Positions 1 through 5,557 of a stretch of DNA of 10,122 nt are shown piece by piece. The number at the start of each line of letters is the position of its first letter. Positions within the stretch are counted from its first letter, which is position 1. Source of the DNA: an uncultured Rhizobiaceae group bacterium (GTDB lineage Bacteria; Pseudomonadota; Alphaproteobacteria; Rhizobiales; Rhizobiaceae); NCBI GenBank assembly GCA_905479965.1, contig CAJQOR010000208.1:1-10122 (forward strand). Reading direction: 5' to 3'. The notes below the pieces were generated by a model. It had not been told where the DNA came from. It did no database searches and saw nothing but the letters and a program-made list of their open reading frames with translations. A program made the position numbers and the translations under genes.

Positions 1-52
1 GATCAAATCTTGTGGAAATCAGATCTATTTTAGATCGCTAGAAAGCTAACTG

Positions 53-784
53 TTATGAAATTGTGCCGAGGCGCAAAGCCTTGGCGACAAGTTGAGGCCT
101 GTTCACACAATCCATCTTTTTCATTGCACTGTGCAAATGCGCGTTCACAGTGTGATCTGAAACATTGAGAATTTGGCTGATTTCAGAGGATGTTTTGCCG
201 TTGGCAACCCAAGTTAAAATTTCGCATTCCCGCTGTGTAAGACTTCGGTTTGGGCGGCTTTCATTATTGGTGAGTTCGCAAATCAGATCATACGCGTATG
301 AAGATATGGTGTGCAGATAAGCTAGGCTAAGATCATCAATCTCTCCGCGATCCCCCATAAACATAACGGCGCCCTTTGAAGCATTTCTGCAATTGACCGG
401 GAAGCTAAAGCCCATCGAAATATTGTTATCGAACAAAAATTCGCGAGTGCGATTTATATTTACAGCAGACTGAGTGATGACATATTCATCAACCATATCC
501 GTGCGCCATACCCGCGGTTGGATTGACTGTCTGAGAGCTTCAAAATGCGTACTGTAGCTCAGCATGTCCTGCTGATCATATTCATAGATGAGTTGAGGAC
601 TTAGACAGCTCCATAACACGTGATCTGATAATTTACGGCTTGATGTTGCAGGTACTGAAGTGACAATTAATTTGTCGATATCAAACTCTTCGGCCGTCGC
701 ACGCAACGCATCACCGAGTTCGGCGATGGACTGTATCTGCCCTAACGTTTGCGATAATGAGTTTTGAGACAGTTTGATTGACAT
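53..784 (-). CDS. LuxR-family transcriptional regulator, probable LuxR solo
   Basis: This 243-residue protein has the two-part LuxR layout. An N-terminal sensor region (about residues 15-170) resembles the autoinducer-binding domain. A C-terminal LuxR HTH (about 180-239) is clear: it opens with LTQREcEIL, continues with the NGKTssEIs helix and the recognition helix around HTVNAHLHSAMKKM, and ends NRPQLVAKAL. Full-length TraR/LuxR proteins are of similar size. In the sensor part I cannot place the usual W-x3-Y and DP signature that contacts acyl-homoserine lactones. The segment before PRVW reads YEYDQQDMLSYSTHFEAL, so the ligand may differ or be absent (inference). No luxI-type synthase lies in the window. 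The ATG start has only a weak CGGAA (795-799) about 10 bases upstream. The gene is divergent from trpL/trpE, and its control region carries repeats described separately. The class call is firm; ligand and targets are unknown. Confidence 0.88.
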   Translation of the reverse strand: MSIKLSQNSLSQTLGQIQSIAELGDALRATAEEFDIDKLIVTSVPATSSRKLSDHVLWSCLSPQLIYEYDQQDMLSYSTHFEALRQSIQPRVWRTDMVDEYVITQSAVNINRTREFLFDNNISMGFSFPVNCRNASKGAVMFMGDRGEIDDLSLAYLHTISSYAYDLICELTNNESRPNRSLTQRECEILTWVANGKTSSEISQILNVSDHTVNAHLHSAMKKMDCVNRPQLVAKALRLGTIS

Positions 785-804
785 ATTATTATTGTTCCGA
801 AGTT

Positions 805-833
805 GAATCGGAAGTTAGAGCTTTGACGTCAAG
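805..833 (-). promoter_or_regulatory. Putative promoter of the luxR-type gene
   Basis: On the minus strand CTTGAC (833 to 828) is an exact match to the alphaproteobacterial -35 consensus. After a 17-base spacer comes a weak -10 candidate, CGATTC (810 to 805). Transcription would start roughly 14 bases before the ATG. The -35 half overlaps the palindrome TTGACGTCAA (823-832), so a protein bound there would compete with RNA polymerase. The -10 match is poor, so the assignment is tentative. Confidence 0.35.
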
Positions 834-850
834 TTATCAATCGTTATCAA
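833..850. repeat. Tandem GTTATCAA repeats, 10-bp period
   Basis: GTTATCAA occurs at 833-840 and again at 843-850, so the copies lie on the same helix face one turn apart. They sit immediately upstream of the putative luxR -35 element, and a 10-bp palindrome TTGACGTCAA (823-832) abuts them. A second short direct repeat, GAAGTT (799-804 and 811-816, 12-bp period), lies within the same promoter. This looks like an operator region for activation or autoregulation of the luxR-type gene. The bound protein is unknown. Confidence 0.4.
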
Positions 851-900
851 AAATAAATCGAATTTTTTATCGGAATTGTTTGGCTAGTTTGTTGGGCTGA

Positions 901-929
901 CTTGCAAAAGTGAAATTGTTGGTTTAACA
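901..929 (+). promoter_or_regulatory. Putative trpL/trpE promoter
   Basis: CTTGCA (901-906) resembles the rhizobial -35 element CTTGAC. About 16-17 bases later comes an AT-rich -10 candidate, TTTAAC (923-928). Its position predicts transcription starting at about 935-939, that is at or next to the trpL ATG (938). No Shine-Dalgarno sequence precedes that ATG, which fits a leaderless leader ORF. The motif match is moderate and the position is the stronger argument. Confidence 0.4.
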
Positions 930-937
930 CATCTGAC

Positions 938-982
938 ATGACTAAGATTAATCAAACAGCATTGTGGTGGTGGGTTCGTTAA
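938..982 (+). CDS. trpL: trp operon leader peptide (14 aa, three Trp codons in a row)
   Basis: The ORF encodes MTKINQTALWWWVR. The three consecutive TGG codons at 965-973 are the sensor for charged tRNA-Trp. It has the length and WWW run of the Sinorhizobium-type TrpL and lies directly ahead of a terminator hairpin and trpE(G). The spacing suits attenuation. A ribosome stalled at the Trp codons leaves 983 onward free for the antiterminator, whereas one that reaches the stop codon (980-982) would cover the antiterminator's 5' arm and allow termination. No ribosome-binding site is visible upstream, so translation may start on a leaderless transcript. In Sinorhizobium the released leader RNA and the peptide have been reported to act in trans; whether that holds here cannot be seen. 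Identification is very secure despite the tiny size. Confidence 0.93.
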   Translation: MTKINQTALWWWVR

Positions 983-1025
983 CAGCGGCCGCAATTACAC
1001 CTGTTTGAATGAAAATGTGCCGCTG
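983..1025 (+). promoter_or_regulatory. trp antiterminator stem
   Basis: CAGCGGC (983-989), starting right after the trpL stop codon, is perfectly complementary to GCCGCTG (1019-1025), which is also the 5' arm of the terminator. The two hairpins are therefore mutually exclusive, the hallmark of ribosome-mediated attenuation. A short CACC (998-1001) can also pair with GGTG inside the Trp codon run, a possible 1:2 pause structure. The palindrome GCGGCCGC (985-992) may add self-pairing. Confidence 0.85.
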
Positions 1026-1046
1026 ATTTTGTTAGCGGCTTTTTTT
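1019..1046 (+). terminator. trp attenuator terminator
   Basis: GCCGCT (1019-1024) pairs with AGCGGC (1034-1039). Two further closing pairs (G1025 with T1033, A1026 with T1032) leave a TTTTG loop. Seven T residues follow directly at 1040-1046. This is a canonical intrinsic terminator located between trpL and trpE(G), so it should end transcription when tryptophan is plentiful. Confidence 0.92.
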
Positions 1047-1092
1047 ATGTCTGCTACTGAAATCTAAAGCACGCCAGAAGAGTGTGGTGAAT

Positions 1093-3252
1093 ATGAAAAC
1101 TGAAGCTGAAAAATACCAAACGAAGGGCGGCGTAAATGTCACCCGTGAGCGCAAAGATCGTTCATATAATGACGCTATTACATCATATATTGATGCTTTA
1201 GATTCTCGTCGTGGCGCAGCCTTTTCCTCAAATTATGAATATCCTGGACGTTATACGCGTTGGGATACCGCAATTGTTGATCCGCCTTTAGGAATTTCAT
1301 CTCGTGGGCAGAGTGTAACGTTTGAGGCCTATAATGATCGCGGCATCGCAATACTGGCGATGATAGCGCCGTCATTTAACGGCCATGAAGAGATTGATAT
1401 CCAAGCGCAATCAGCTTCGTTCTTGTCTTTGAATGTGAAAGCTCCAACGCGCAGCTTTACAGAAGAAGAGCGTTCAAAGATGCCAAGCGTCTTTACTGTA
1501 TTAAGGATCGTAACTGAGCTATTTCATTCAGATGAAGATGGAAATTTAGGGCTGTTTGGTGCGTTTGGTTATGATTTAGCATTTCAATTTGACCCGATTG
1601 AATATCAAATCGCCCGTCCTGATGATCAACGTGATCTTGTGTTGTTCTTGCCGGATGAAATCTTGGTGGTTGATCATCATAATCAAGACGCTTGGGTGGA
1701 AGCTTATGAGTTTTCAATGGCTGAATGGACAACTGTTGGTGAAGAAAAACAAATAGATGAAGCCCCATTTGTTCCCTCTGATACTGTTCCTCCTCGTGGG
1801 GATCATGATCCTGGCGAATACGCAAAATTGGTTGAAAAAGCAAAAGAAAGCTTCAAGCGTGGAGACTTGTTTGAGGTCGTGCCGGGGCAAATGTTCTTTG
1901 AACAATGTCGCGATAAACCTTCAGATATTGCACGTCGTCTAAAGAAGATTAATCCATCCCCATATTCGTTTTTCATAAATTTGGGGCAAAACGAATATCT
2001 GGTAGGTGCTTCACCTGAAATGTTTGTGCGCGTCAATGGTCGCCGAATTGAAACATGTCCTATCTCTGGCACGATTAAGCGTGGCCGCGATGCGATTGAA
2101 GATTCAGAACAGATTTTGGAATTGCTGAATTCTAAAAAAGACGAGTCTGAACTTACTATGTGCTCAGATGTGGATCGCAATGATAAGAGCCGGGTATGTG
2201 AGCCTGGTTCTGTGCGGATGATCGGTCGCCGCCAAATTGAGATGTATTCTCGTCTTATTCATACTGTGGACCATATTGAAGGTCGCTTGCGCGATGGTAT
2301 GGATGCTTTTGACGGCTTCTTATCTCATGCGTGGGCTGTGACGGTCACTGGTGCGCCAAAACTTTGGGCGATGCGATTTATTGAGAATCATGAAAAGAGC
2401 CCGCGTTCCTGGTATGGCGGCGCGATTGGCATGATCAATTTCAATGGTGATATGAACACAGGTCTTACCTTGCGAACCATCCGAATTAAAGATGGAATTG
2501 CAGAAGTTCGCGCTGGTGCAACGCTATTGTTTGATTCAGACCCTGATGCAGAAGAAGAAGAAACAGAGCTTAAAGCGTCTGCAATGTTGGCGGCGATCCG
2601 AGGGGATATGCGCTCCAATGATGCAAGTTCGGTAAAACGTGCAAATGTTGGCGATGGCGTATCTATATTGCTTGTTGATCACGAAGATTCGTTCGTGCAC
2701 ACATTGGCAAATTACTTCAGACAAACAGGTGCGAAGGTAACAACGGTTCGTTCACCGGTGTCAGATGATTTATTTGATGAGCATAAACCCGGTCTTGTTG
2801 TCTTGTCGCCTGGTCCTGGAAATCCGACTGATTTTGATTGTAAGAATACGATCTCTAAAGCTCGTGCGCGAAATATTCCGATATTTGGTGTTTGTTTGGG
2901 CATGCAGGCATTGGCGGAAGCTGCTGGTGGGTCGTTACGTCAATTGGCAATTCCTATGCATGGTAAGCCATCTCGAATTCGCATCAGTAATCCGAGTTTG
3001 ATCTTCTCAGGCGTGGAGAATAACGTTGCGATTGGTCGATATCATTCGCTCTTTATTGATCCTGTAACGCTACCTGAGAGCTTTGCGATCACAGCTGAGA
3101 CGGAAGATGGTGTTGCAATGGGTATTGAAGACTTAGATGCTGGCATGGCCGCGGTTCAGTTTCATCCAGAGTCTATCATGTCATTGGGGCAAGACGCCGG
3201 GATGCGCATGATTGAAAATGTCGTTGCTCATTTGGCGAAGCGCTCTAATTAA
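1093..3252 (+). CDS. trpE: Anthranilate synthase, fused TrpE-TrpG
   Basis: This single chain makes anthranilate from chorismate and glutamine, the first committed step of tryptophan synthesis. The TrpE N-terminal domain covers about residues 25-215, the chorismate-binding domain about 240-500 ([16 protein letters not shown]), and the class I glutamine amidotransferase domain about 523-719. The catalytic triad is visible as Cys601 in GVCLGMQ and His691/Glu693 in FHPES; SPGPGNP is also present. The segment [15 protein letters not shown] (from residue 40) aligns with the site where rhizobial TrpE(G) binds feedback tryptophan, so inhibition is probably intact. The fusion is typical of Rhizobiales. 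I chose the ATG at 1093 because an AGAAGAG purine run (1076-1082) lies 10 bases upstream. GTG codons at 1084 and 1087 are in frame but sit too close to that run. Regulation is by the trpL attenuator just upstream. Confidence 0.97.
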   Translation: MKTEAEKYQTKGGVNVTRERKDRSYNDAITSYIDALDSRRGAAFSSNYEYPGRYTRWDTAIVDPPLGISSRGQSVTFEAYNDRGIAILAMIAPSFNGHEEIDIQAQSASFLSLNVKAPTRSFTEEERSKMPSVFTVLRIVTELFHSDEDGNLGLFGAFGYDLAFQFDPIEYQIARPDDQRDLVLFLPDEILVVDHHNQDAWVEAYEFSMAEWTTVGEEKQIDEAPFVPSDTVPPRGDHDPGEYAKLVEKAKESFKRGDLFEVVPGQMFFEQCRDKPSDIARRLKKINPSPYSFFINLGQNEYLVGASPEMFVRVNGRRIETCPISGTIKRGRDAIEDSEQILELLNSKKDESELTMCSDVDRNDKSRVCEPGSVRMIGRRQIEMYSRLIHTVDHIEGRLRDGMDAFDGFLSHAWAVTVTGAPKLWAMRFIENHEKSPRSWYGGAIGMINFNGDMNTGLTLRTIRIKDGIAEVRAGATLLFDSDPDAEEEETELKASAMLAAIRGDMRSNDASSVKRANVGDGVSILLVDHEDSFVHTLANYFRQTGAKVTTVRSPVSDDLFDEHKPGLVVLSPGPGNPTDFDCKNTISKARARNIPIFGVCLGMQALAEAAGGSLRQLAIPMHGKPSRIRISNPSLIFSGVENNVAIGRYHSLFIDPVTLPESFAITAETEDGVAMGIEDLDAGMAAVQFHPESIMSLGQDAGMRMIENVVAHLAKRSN

Positions 3253-3270
3253 GGCTTGAAAAGCCTTTTT
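3251..3270 (+). terminator. Intrinsic terminator of trpE(G)
   Basis: AAGGCTT (3251-3257) and AAGCCTT (3261-3267) form a 7-bp stem with a GAA loop, and the T run extends to 3270. The stem begins inside the TAA stop codon. It separates trpE(G) from the flavocytochrome gene downstream. Confidence 0.82.
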
Positions 3271-3330
3271 ATTGAGGTGCTTGCGCCTTTATGCCTTTAG
3301 TTTATGGCCATGTGGATTGTATTCCGTTGA

Positions 3331-3360
3331 GTTGACCTTTCCTGCATTTACGAATAGTGC
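3331..3360 (+). promoter_or_regulatory. Putative promoter of the flavocytochrome operon
   Basis: GTTGAC (3331-3336) is a strong -35 match. The region around AATAGTGC (3353-3360) provides a weak -10 at 15-17 bases spacing. Transcription from about 3365 would give an untranslated leader of roughly 30 bases containing the AGGA ribosome-binding site at 3384-3387. I saw no convincing Fur, Irr or RirA box in 3271-3393. Confidence 0.4.
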
Positions 3361-3393
3361 GTGCAGACAGAAAGATATGATATAGGATTTGAT

Positions 3394-4677
3394 ATGCGCC
3401 CATTTGGAATTATCCTCATAATTGCGGCACTTTTGACGCCATTATATTGGTATGTTGGTTGGATTACGGGTCCCGATGGTTCTGCAATGTTTAGCCAATA
3501 TATTGGTTCTGTTTCCATCATCGCAATGGGCATTTCAATGATGTTATCAACGCGCATCATGGGATTGGAACCTATATTCGGCGGTTTGGATCGTATTTAC
3601 GTGATCCATAAATGGTTGGGCATACTGGCTGTGGTTGCAATACTTATTCATGATACCGTTGATGCTGAACTGCAGGGTCGCGAAACTTTTCTCACTGATT
3701 TAGGGGAAACCTTGGGTGAGGTTAGTTTGTACGGCATCTTAATCCTTGTTGTCATTACTATCGTGACGTTCATTCCTTATCACTTGTGGCTTTGGACCCA
3801 TAAGTTTATGGGGCTATTCTTCACGTTTTCCGCAGCGCATTACATCATGTTGATGAAGCCACTTGATCCTGTGACCCCACTAGGCATTTATACGTTGGTG
3901 TTTTGTGTGTTGGGTGTCGTTTCATATATCTATACGCTGCTACCACTTAGAGGCGGGCGACAATACCAAGTGTCGCGCGTGCAATCGAATGGCTCGACCA
4001 CATCGCTTGAATTAAAACCGGTATCTGGCGGCATTTCACATAGAGCAGGCCAGTTTGCCTTTTTAGATATTAAAGGTGCGAAGAAGTCAGAAGTTCATCC
4101 GTTTACGATTTCAAAAGCGCCCGATAGCGATGGCGTCCTGCGCTTTACGATCAAAGCATTGGGGGATTACACCCATGATGTTGCAAAGTCTGTAAAAGTT
4201 GGACAAGCGGCGAATGTGTCACGTGCATATGGTCATTTTCGCCGTAAAAATCGAGGTCCAGAAATTTGGATCGCTGGCGGAATTGGGATAACACCTTTCC
4301 TCGCCTGGGCAAATGAAATTGATGAGTTAAAACATCCCGTGCATTTGTTCTACTGTGTCCGCAAGGAAGATGAAGCTGCGCATTTAGATGAACTTCGTTC
4401 ACTCGATGATAAGCCCAATTTTAAATTGCATCTTGTGTGTTCTCAAACAACTGGCCGATTGTCAGTTGAACACATTTCTGACGTGGTGGATTTCTCCATT
4501 GCTGACGCAGATGCATATTATTGCGGGCCGGAAGTTATGCGCCATACACTACATAAAGGTTTGGCTGCACGTGGATTGTCGCGGGCACGTTTTCACTATG
4601 AAGAATTTGAAATTCGCTCTGGCATTGGATTGCGTTATCTTTTGTCTTTAGTTGTGCAACTGTTTAATCGTAAATAA
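3394..4677 (+). CDS. Ferric-reductase-like membrane flavocytochrome (FRD family)
   Basis: The 427-residue product combines an N-terminal heme-binding membrane domain (about residues 1-190) with a C-terminal ferredoxin-reductase-like cytosolic domain (about 195-415). Several hydrophobic spans carry four histidines placed as heme ligands in the ferric reductase/NOX family: H72 (IHKWLG), H86 (IHD), H136 (WTHKFMG) and H149 (AAHYIM). FAD binding is shown by HPFTIS (235-240). NAD(P)H binding is shown by AGGIGITPF (294-302), by YYCGPEVM and by the terminal HYEEFEIRSG. It should move electrons from NAD(P)H through FAD and heme across the inner membrane. The acceptor could be ferric iron, oxygen or another compound and cannot be read from sequence. 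The ATG at 3394 is preferred over the in-frame GTG at 3361, because AGGA (3384-3387) sits six bases before it and the first membrane helix begins at once. It is probably co-transcribed with the next gene. Confidence 0.85.
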   Translation: MRPFGIILIIAALLTPLYWYVGWITGPDGSAMFSQYIGSVSIIAMGISMMLSTRIMGLEPIFGGLDRIYVIHKWLGILAVVAILIHDTVDAELQGRETFLTDLGETLGEVSLYGILILVVITIVTFIPYHLWLWTHKFMGLFFTFSAAHYIMLMKPLDPVTPLGIYTLVFCVLGVVSYIYTLLPLRGGRQYQVSRVQSNGSTTSLELKPVSGGISHRAGQFAFLDIKGAKKSEVHPFTISKAPDSDGVLRFTIKALGDYTHDVAKSVKVGQAANVSRAYGHFRRKNRGPEIWIAGGIGITPFLAWANEIDELKHPVHLFYCVRKEDEAAHLDELRSLDDKPNFKLHLVCSQTTGRLSVEHISDVVDFSIADADAYYCGPEVMRHTLHKGLAARGLSRARFHYEEFEIRSGIGLRYLLSLVVQLFNRK

Positions 4678-4700
4678 GCACGTCTTGTAAGGATTATCTG

Positions 4701-5225
4701 ATGCAGTATCTGGAATATTTCGAAACAAGACGCGGATTGAAAACACTTTTTGTTGCTCAATTGCTTTGTGTTTTGTTTTTCATTTTTGATGCGATCCGCG
4801 AGATTTTAAAACTACCGCACAAAGTTGGTGGTTTTGATTTTGAGATTTTCGAGTTCATGATCGTGATTGTCATGGTGCTTAGTATGTTGATTACCGCGCG
4901 CCAACTGCGTATTAGCCGTAAGAAAGCGCATAATTTGCAAGAAAAATTGCGTGTTGCATCTGGTGAATTTAATGCCATGCTCATGCAATCCTTTGATGAA
5001 TGGTCTTTGACGAGTTCTGAAAAAGATGTTGCACTGCTTGCGATCAAAGGCTTTGGCATTCAGGAAATATCCAAGATGCGCAAAACCAAAGAAGGCACAG
5101 TTAAAGCGCAATTGAACGCAATTTACCGCAAAGCTGATGTCTCCGGGCGCCCGCAACTTATCAGCTATTTTGTTGAAGAGCTTATGAATGATGACCTTCT
5201 AAAGGACGAACCTTCATCAGATTAG
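4701..5225 (+). CDS. Membrane-tethered LuxR-type HTH regulator
   Basis: This 174-residue protein begins with two hydrophobic spans (about residues 13-32 and 48-65), followed by a basic, probably coiled-coil linker (66-95) and a LuxR-type HTH (about 100-160). The HTH shows LTSSEKDVALLAIKG, the IQEISkMrkTKEGTVKAQLNAIYRKAD recognition region in outline, and GRPQL at its end. Basic residues flank both spans (TRRGLK before, ARQLRISRKK after), so both ends should face the cytoplasm with only a short periplasmic loop. There is no receiver domain. It may sense a membrane or redox signal directly, or through its neighbour. The gene starts 23 bp after the flavocytochrome stop with its own AAGGA (4689-4693) at 7 bases, which indicates an operon. 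The HTH resembles, at its end, that of the regulator at 53-784. Fold and topology are well supported; signal and targets are unknown. Confidence 0.8.
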   Translation: MQYLEYFETRRGLKTLFVAQLLCVLFFIFDAIREILKLPHKVGGFDFEIFEFMIVIVMVLSMLITARQLRISRKKAHNLQEKLRVASGEFNAMLMQSFDEWSLTSSEKDVALLAIKGFGIQEISKMRKTKEGTVKAQLNAIYRKADVSGRPQLISYFVEELMNDDLLKDEPSSD

Positions 5226-5259
5226 TGCAATGGTTAAAGCCACTTACAAAATTTCGTGG

Positions 5260-5288
5260 GTTGCATCAAAACGTAAATCACGCTAGTT
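5260..5288 (+). promoter_or_regulatory. Putative promoter of the leu leader/leuA unit
   Basis: GTTGCA (5260-5265), a 17-base spacer and CTAGTT (5283-5288) match the rhizobial CTTGAC-N17-CTATAT pattern at four of six bases in each half. The predicted start, about 5294-5299, falls at the leader ORF's ATG (5299), paralleling the trpL arrangement. It lies 34 bases after the previous gene's stop codon, in a stretch where I see no terminator. Confidence 0.4.
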
Positions 5289-5298
5289 CTCCATCACT

Positions 5299-5418
5299 AT
5301 GAAAAACCGACACGACAGAATTTATAGATTTACGTTAGATACCGCGCTTATATTCGCGCTGGCATCACGTCTTAATTCTGACCTTCTCTTACTTACAAGC
5401 GGTCGTCGGGCTCTATAA
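5299..5418 (+). CDS. leuL: Candidate leu leader peptide (39 aa, Leu-Leu-Leu-Leu)
   Basis: A 39-codon ORF in the gap before leuA starts MKNRHDRIYR and ends SDLLLLTSGRRAL. Nine of 39 residues are leucine, four of them consecutive at 5383-5394 (CTT CTC TTA CTT, a mix of Leu codons). It is the only ATG in this frame after the TAG at 5284. A Leu run placed just before alternative RNA stems and 140 bases ahead of leuA is what leucine-sensing attenuation would require. There is no Shine-Dalgarno sequence, and the ATG is at the predicted transcript start. The peptide is longer than many leader peptides, and an internal start is possible. The stop codon lies within TAAGGAGC, the 5' arm of one of the stems. 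Ilv/leu leaders are known across proteobacteria, but I identified this one from composition and position only. Confidence 0.72.
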   Translation: MKNRHDRIYRFTLDTALIFALASRLNSDLLLLTSGRRAL

Positions 5419-5460
5419 GGAGCGTCCGGCGGTCGAAGCCGTTTCGGAAAAAGCTCCTTA
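5407..5460 (+). promoter_or_regulatory. Alternative RNA stems after the leu leader peptide
   Basis: Two mutually exclusive pairings can be drawn. One is CGG-GCTC (5407-5413) with GAGC-gt-CCG (5420-5428), a hairpin with a TATAAG loop holding the leader stop codon. The other is TAAGGAGC (5416-5423) with GCTCCTTA (5453-5460), a perfect 8-bp stem, which can enclose CGGC/GCCG (5427-5430 and 5438-5441). A ribosome stalled on the Leu codons or stopped at 5416-5418 would favour different folds. No T run follows either stem, so neither is a classic terminator. Confidence 0.5.
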
Positions 5461-5486
5461 ATTCCTTTACAGATTAAATTGAATAT

Positions 5487-5538
5487 CCCATATGGGTAAC
5501 GTCCTTGTTGAATAGCCTCGTTGCTGTCCAAGGATGTT
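5487..5538 (+). promoter_or_regulatory. Palindrome and 10-bp stem just ahead of the leuA ribosome-binding site
   Basis: CCCATATGGG (5487-5496) is a perfect 10-bp palindrome. Right after it, AACGTCCTTG (5498-5507) pairs with CAAGGATGTT (5529-5538) over ten base pairs including one G-U, with a 21-base loop. The stem ends only a few bases before the leuA AAGAG site (5546-5550). It could affect ribosome access, or the palindrome could be a protein site. Which of these applies is not decidable by eye. Confidence 0.45.
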
Positions 5539-5557
5539 GAAAAGTAAGAGATGAAAA

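Noticed and set aside
22..36. GATCT/AGATC hairpin downstream of the luxR-type gene
   Set aside because: A five-pair AT-rich stem with no T run on the minus strand is too weak to call a terminator.
1084..1092. GTG codons at 1084 and 1087 as trpE(G) starts
   Set aside because: They are only 1-4 bases from the AGAAGAG purine run, too close for a ribosome-binding site, while the ATG at 1093 has a workable spacing. The difference is at most three residues.
1493..2618. Several open frames of 60-125 codons on the minus strand of trpE(G)
   Set aside because: They are antisense to a highly conserved coding region and have low-complexity or arbitrary composition without family motifs.
3374..3396. Repeated GATAT motifs just before the flavocytochrome start
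   Set aside because: Short AT-rich repeats overlap the ribosome-binding site and start codon. They match no known iron-regulator box and are likely compositional.
5238..5260. GCCAC/GTGGGT pairing after the membrane-tethered regulator gene as a terminator
   Set aside because: Only four good pairs and no T run follow, so it cannot be supported. The end of the flavocytochrome operon transcript is therefore unassigned.
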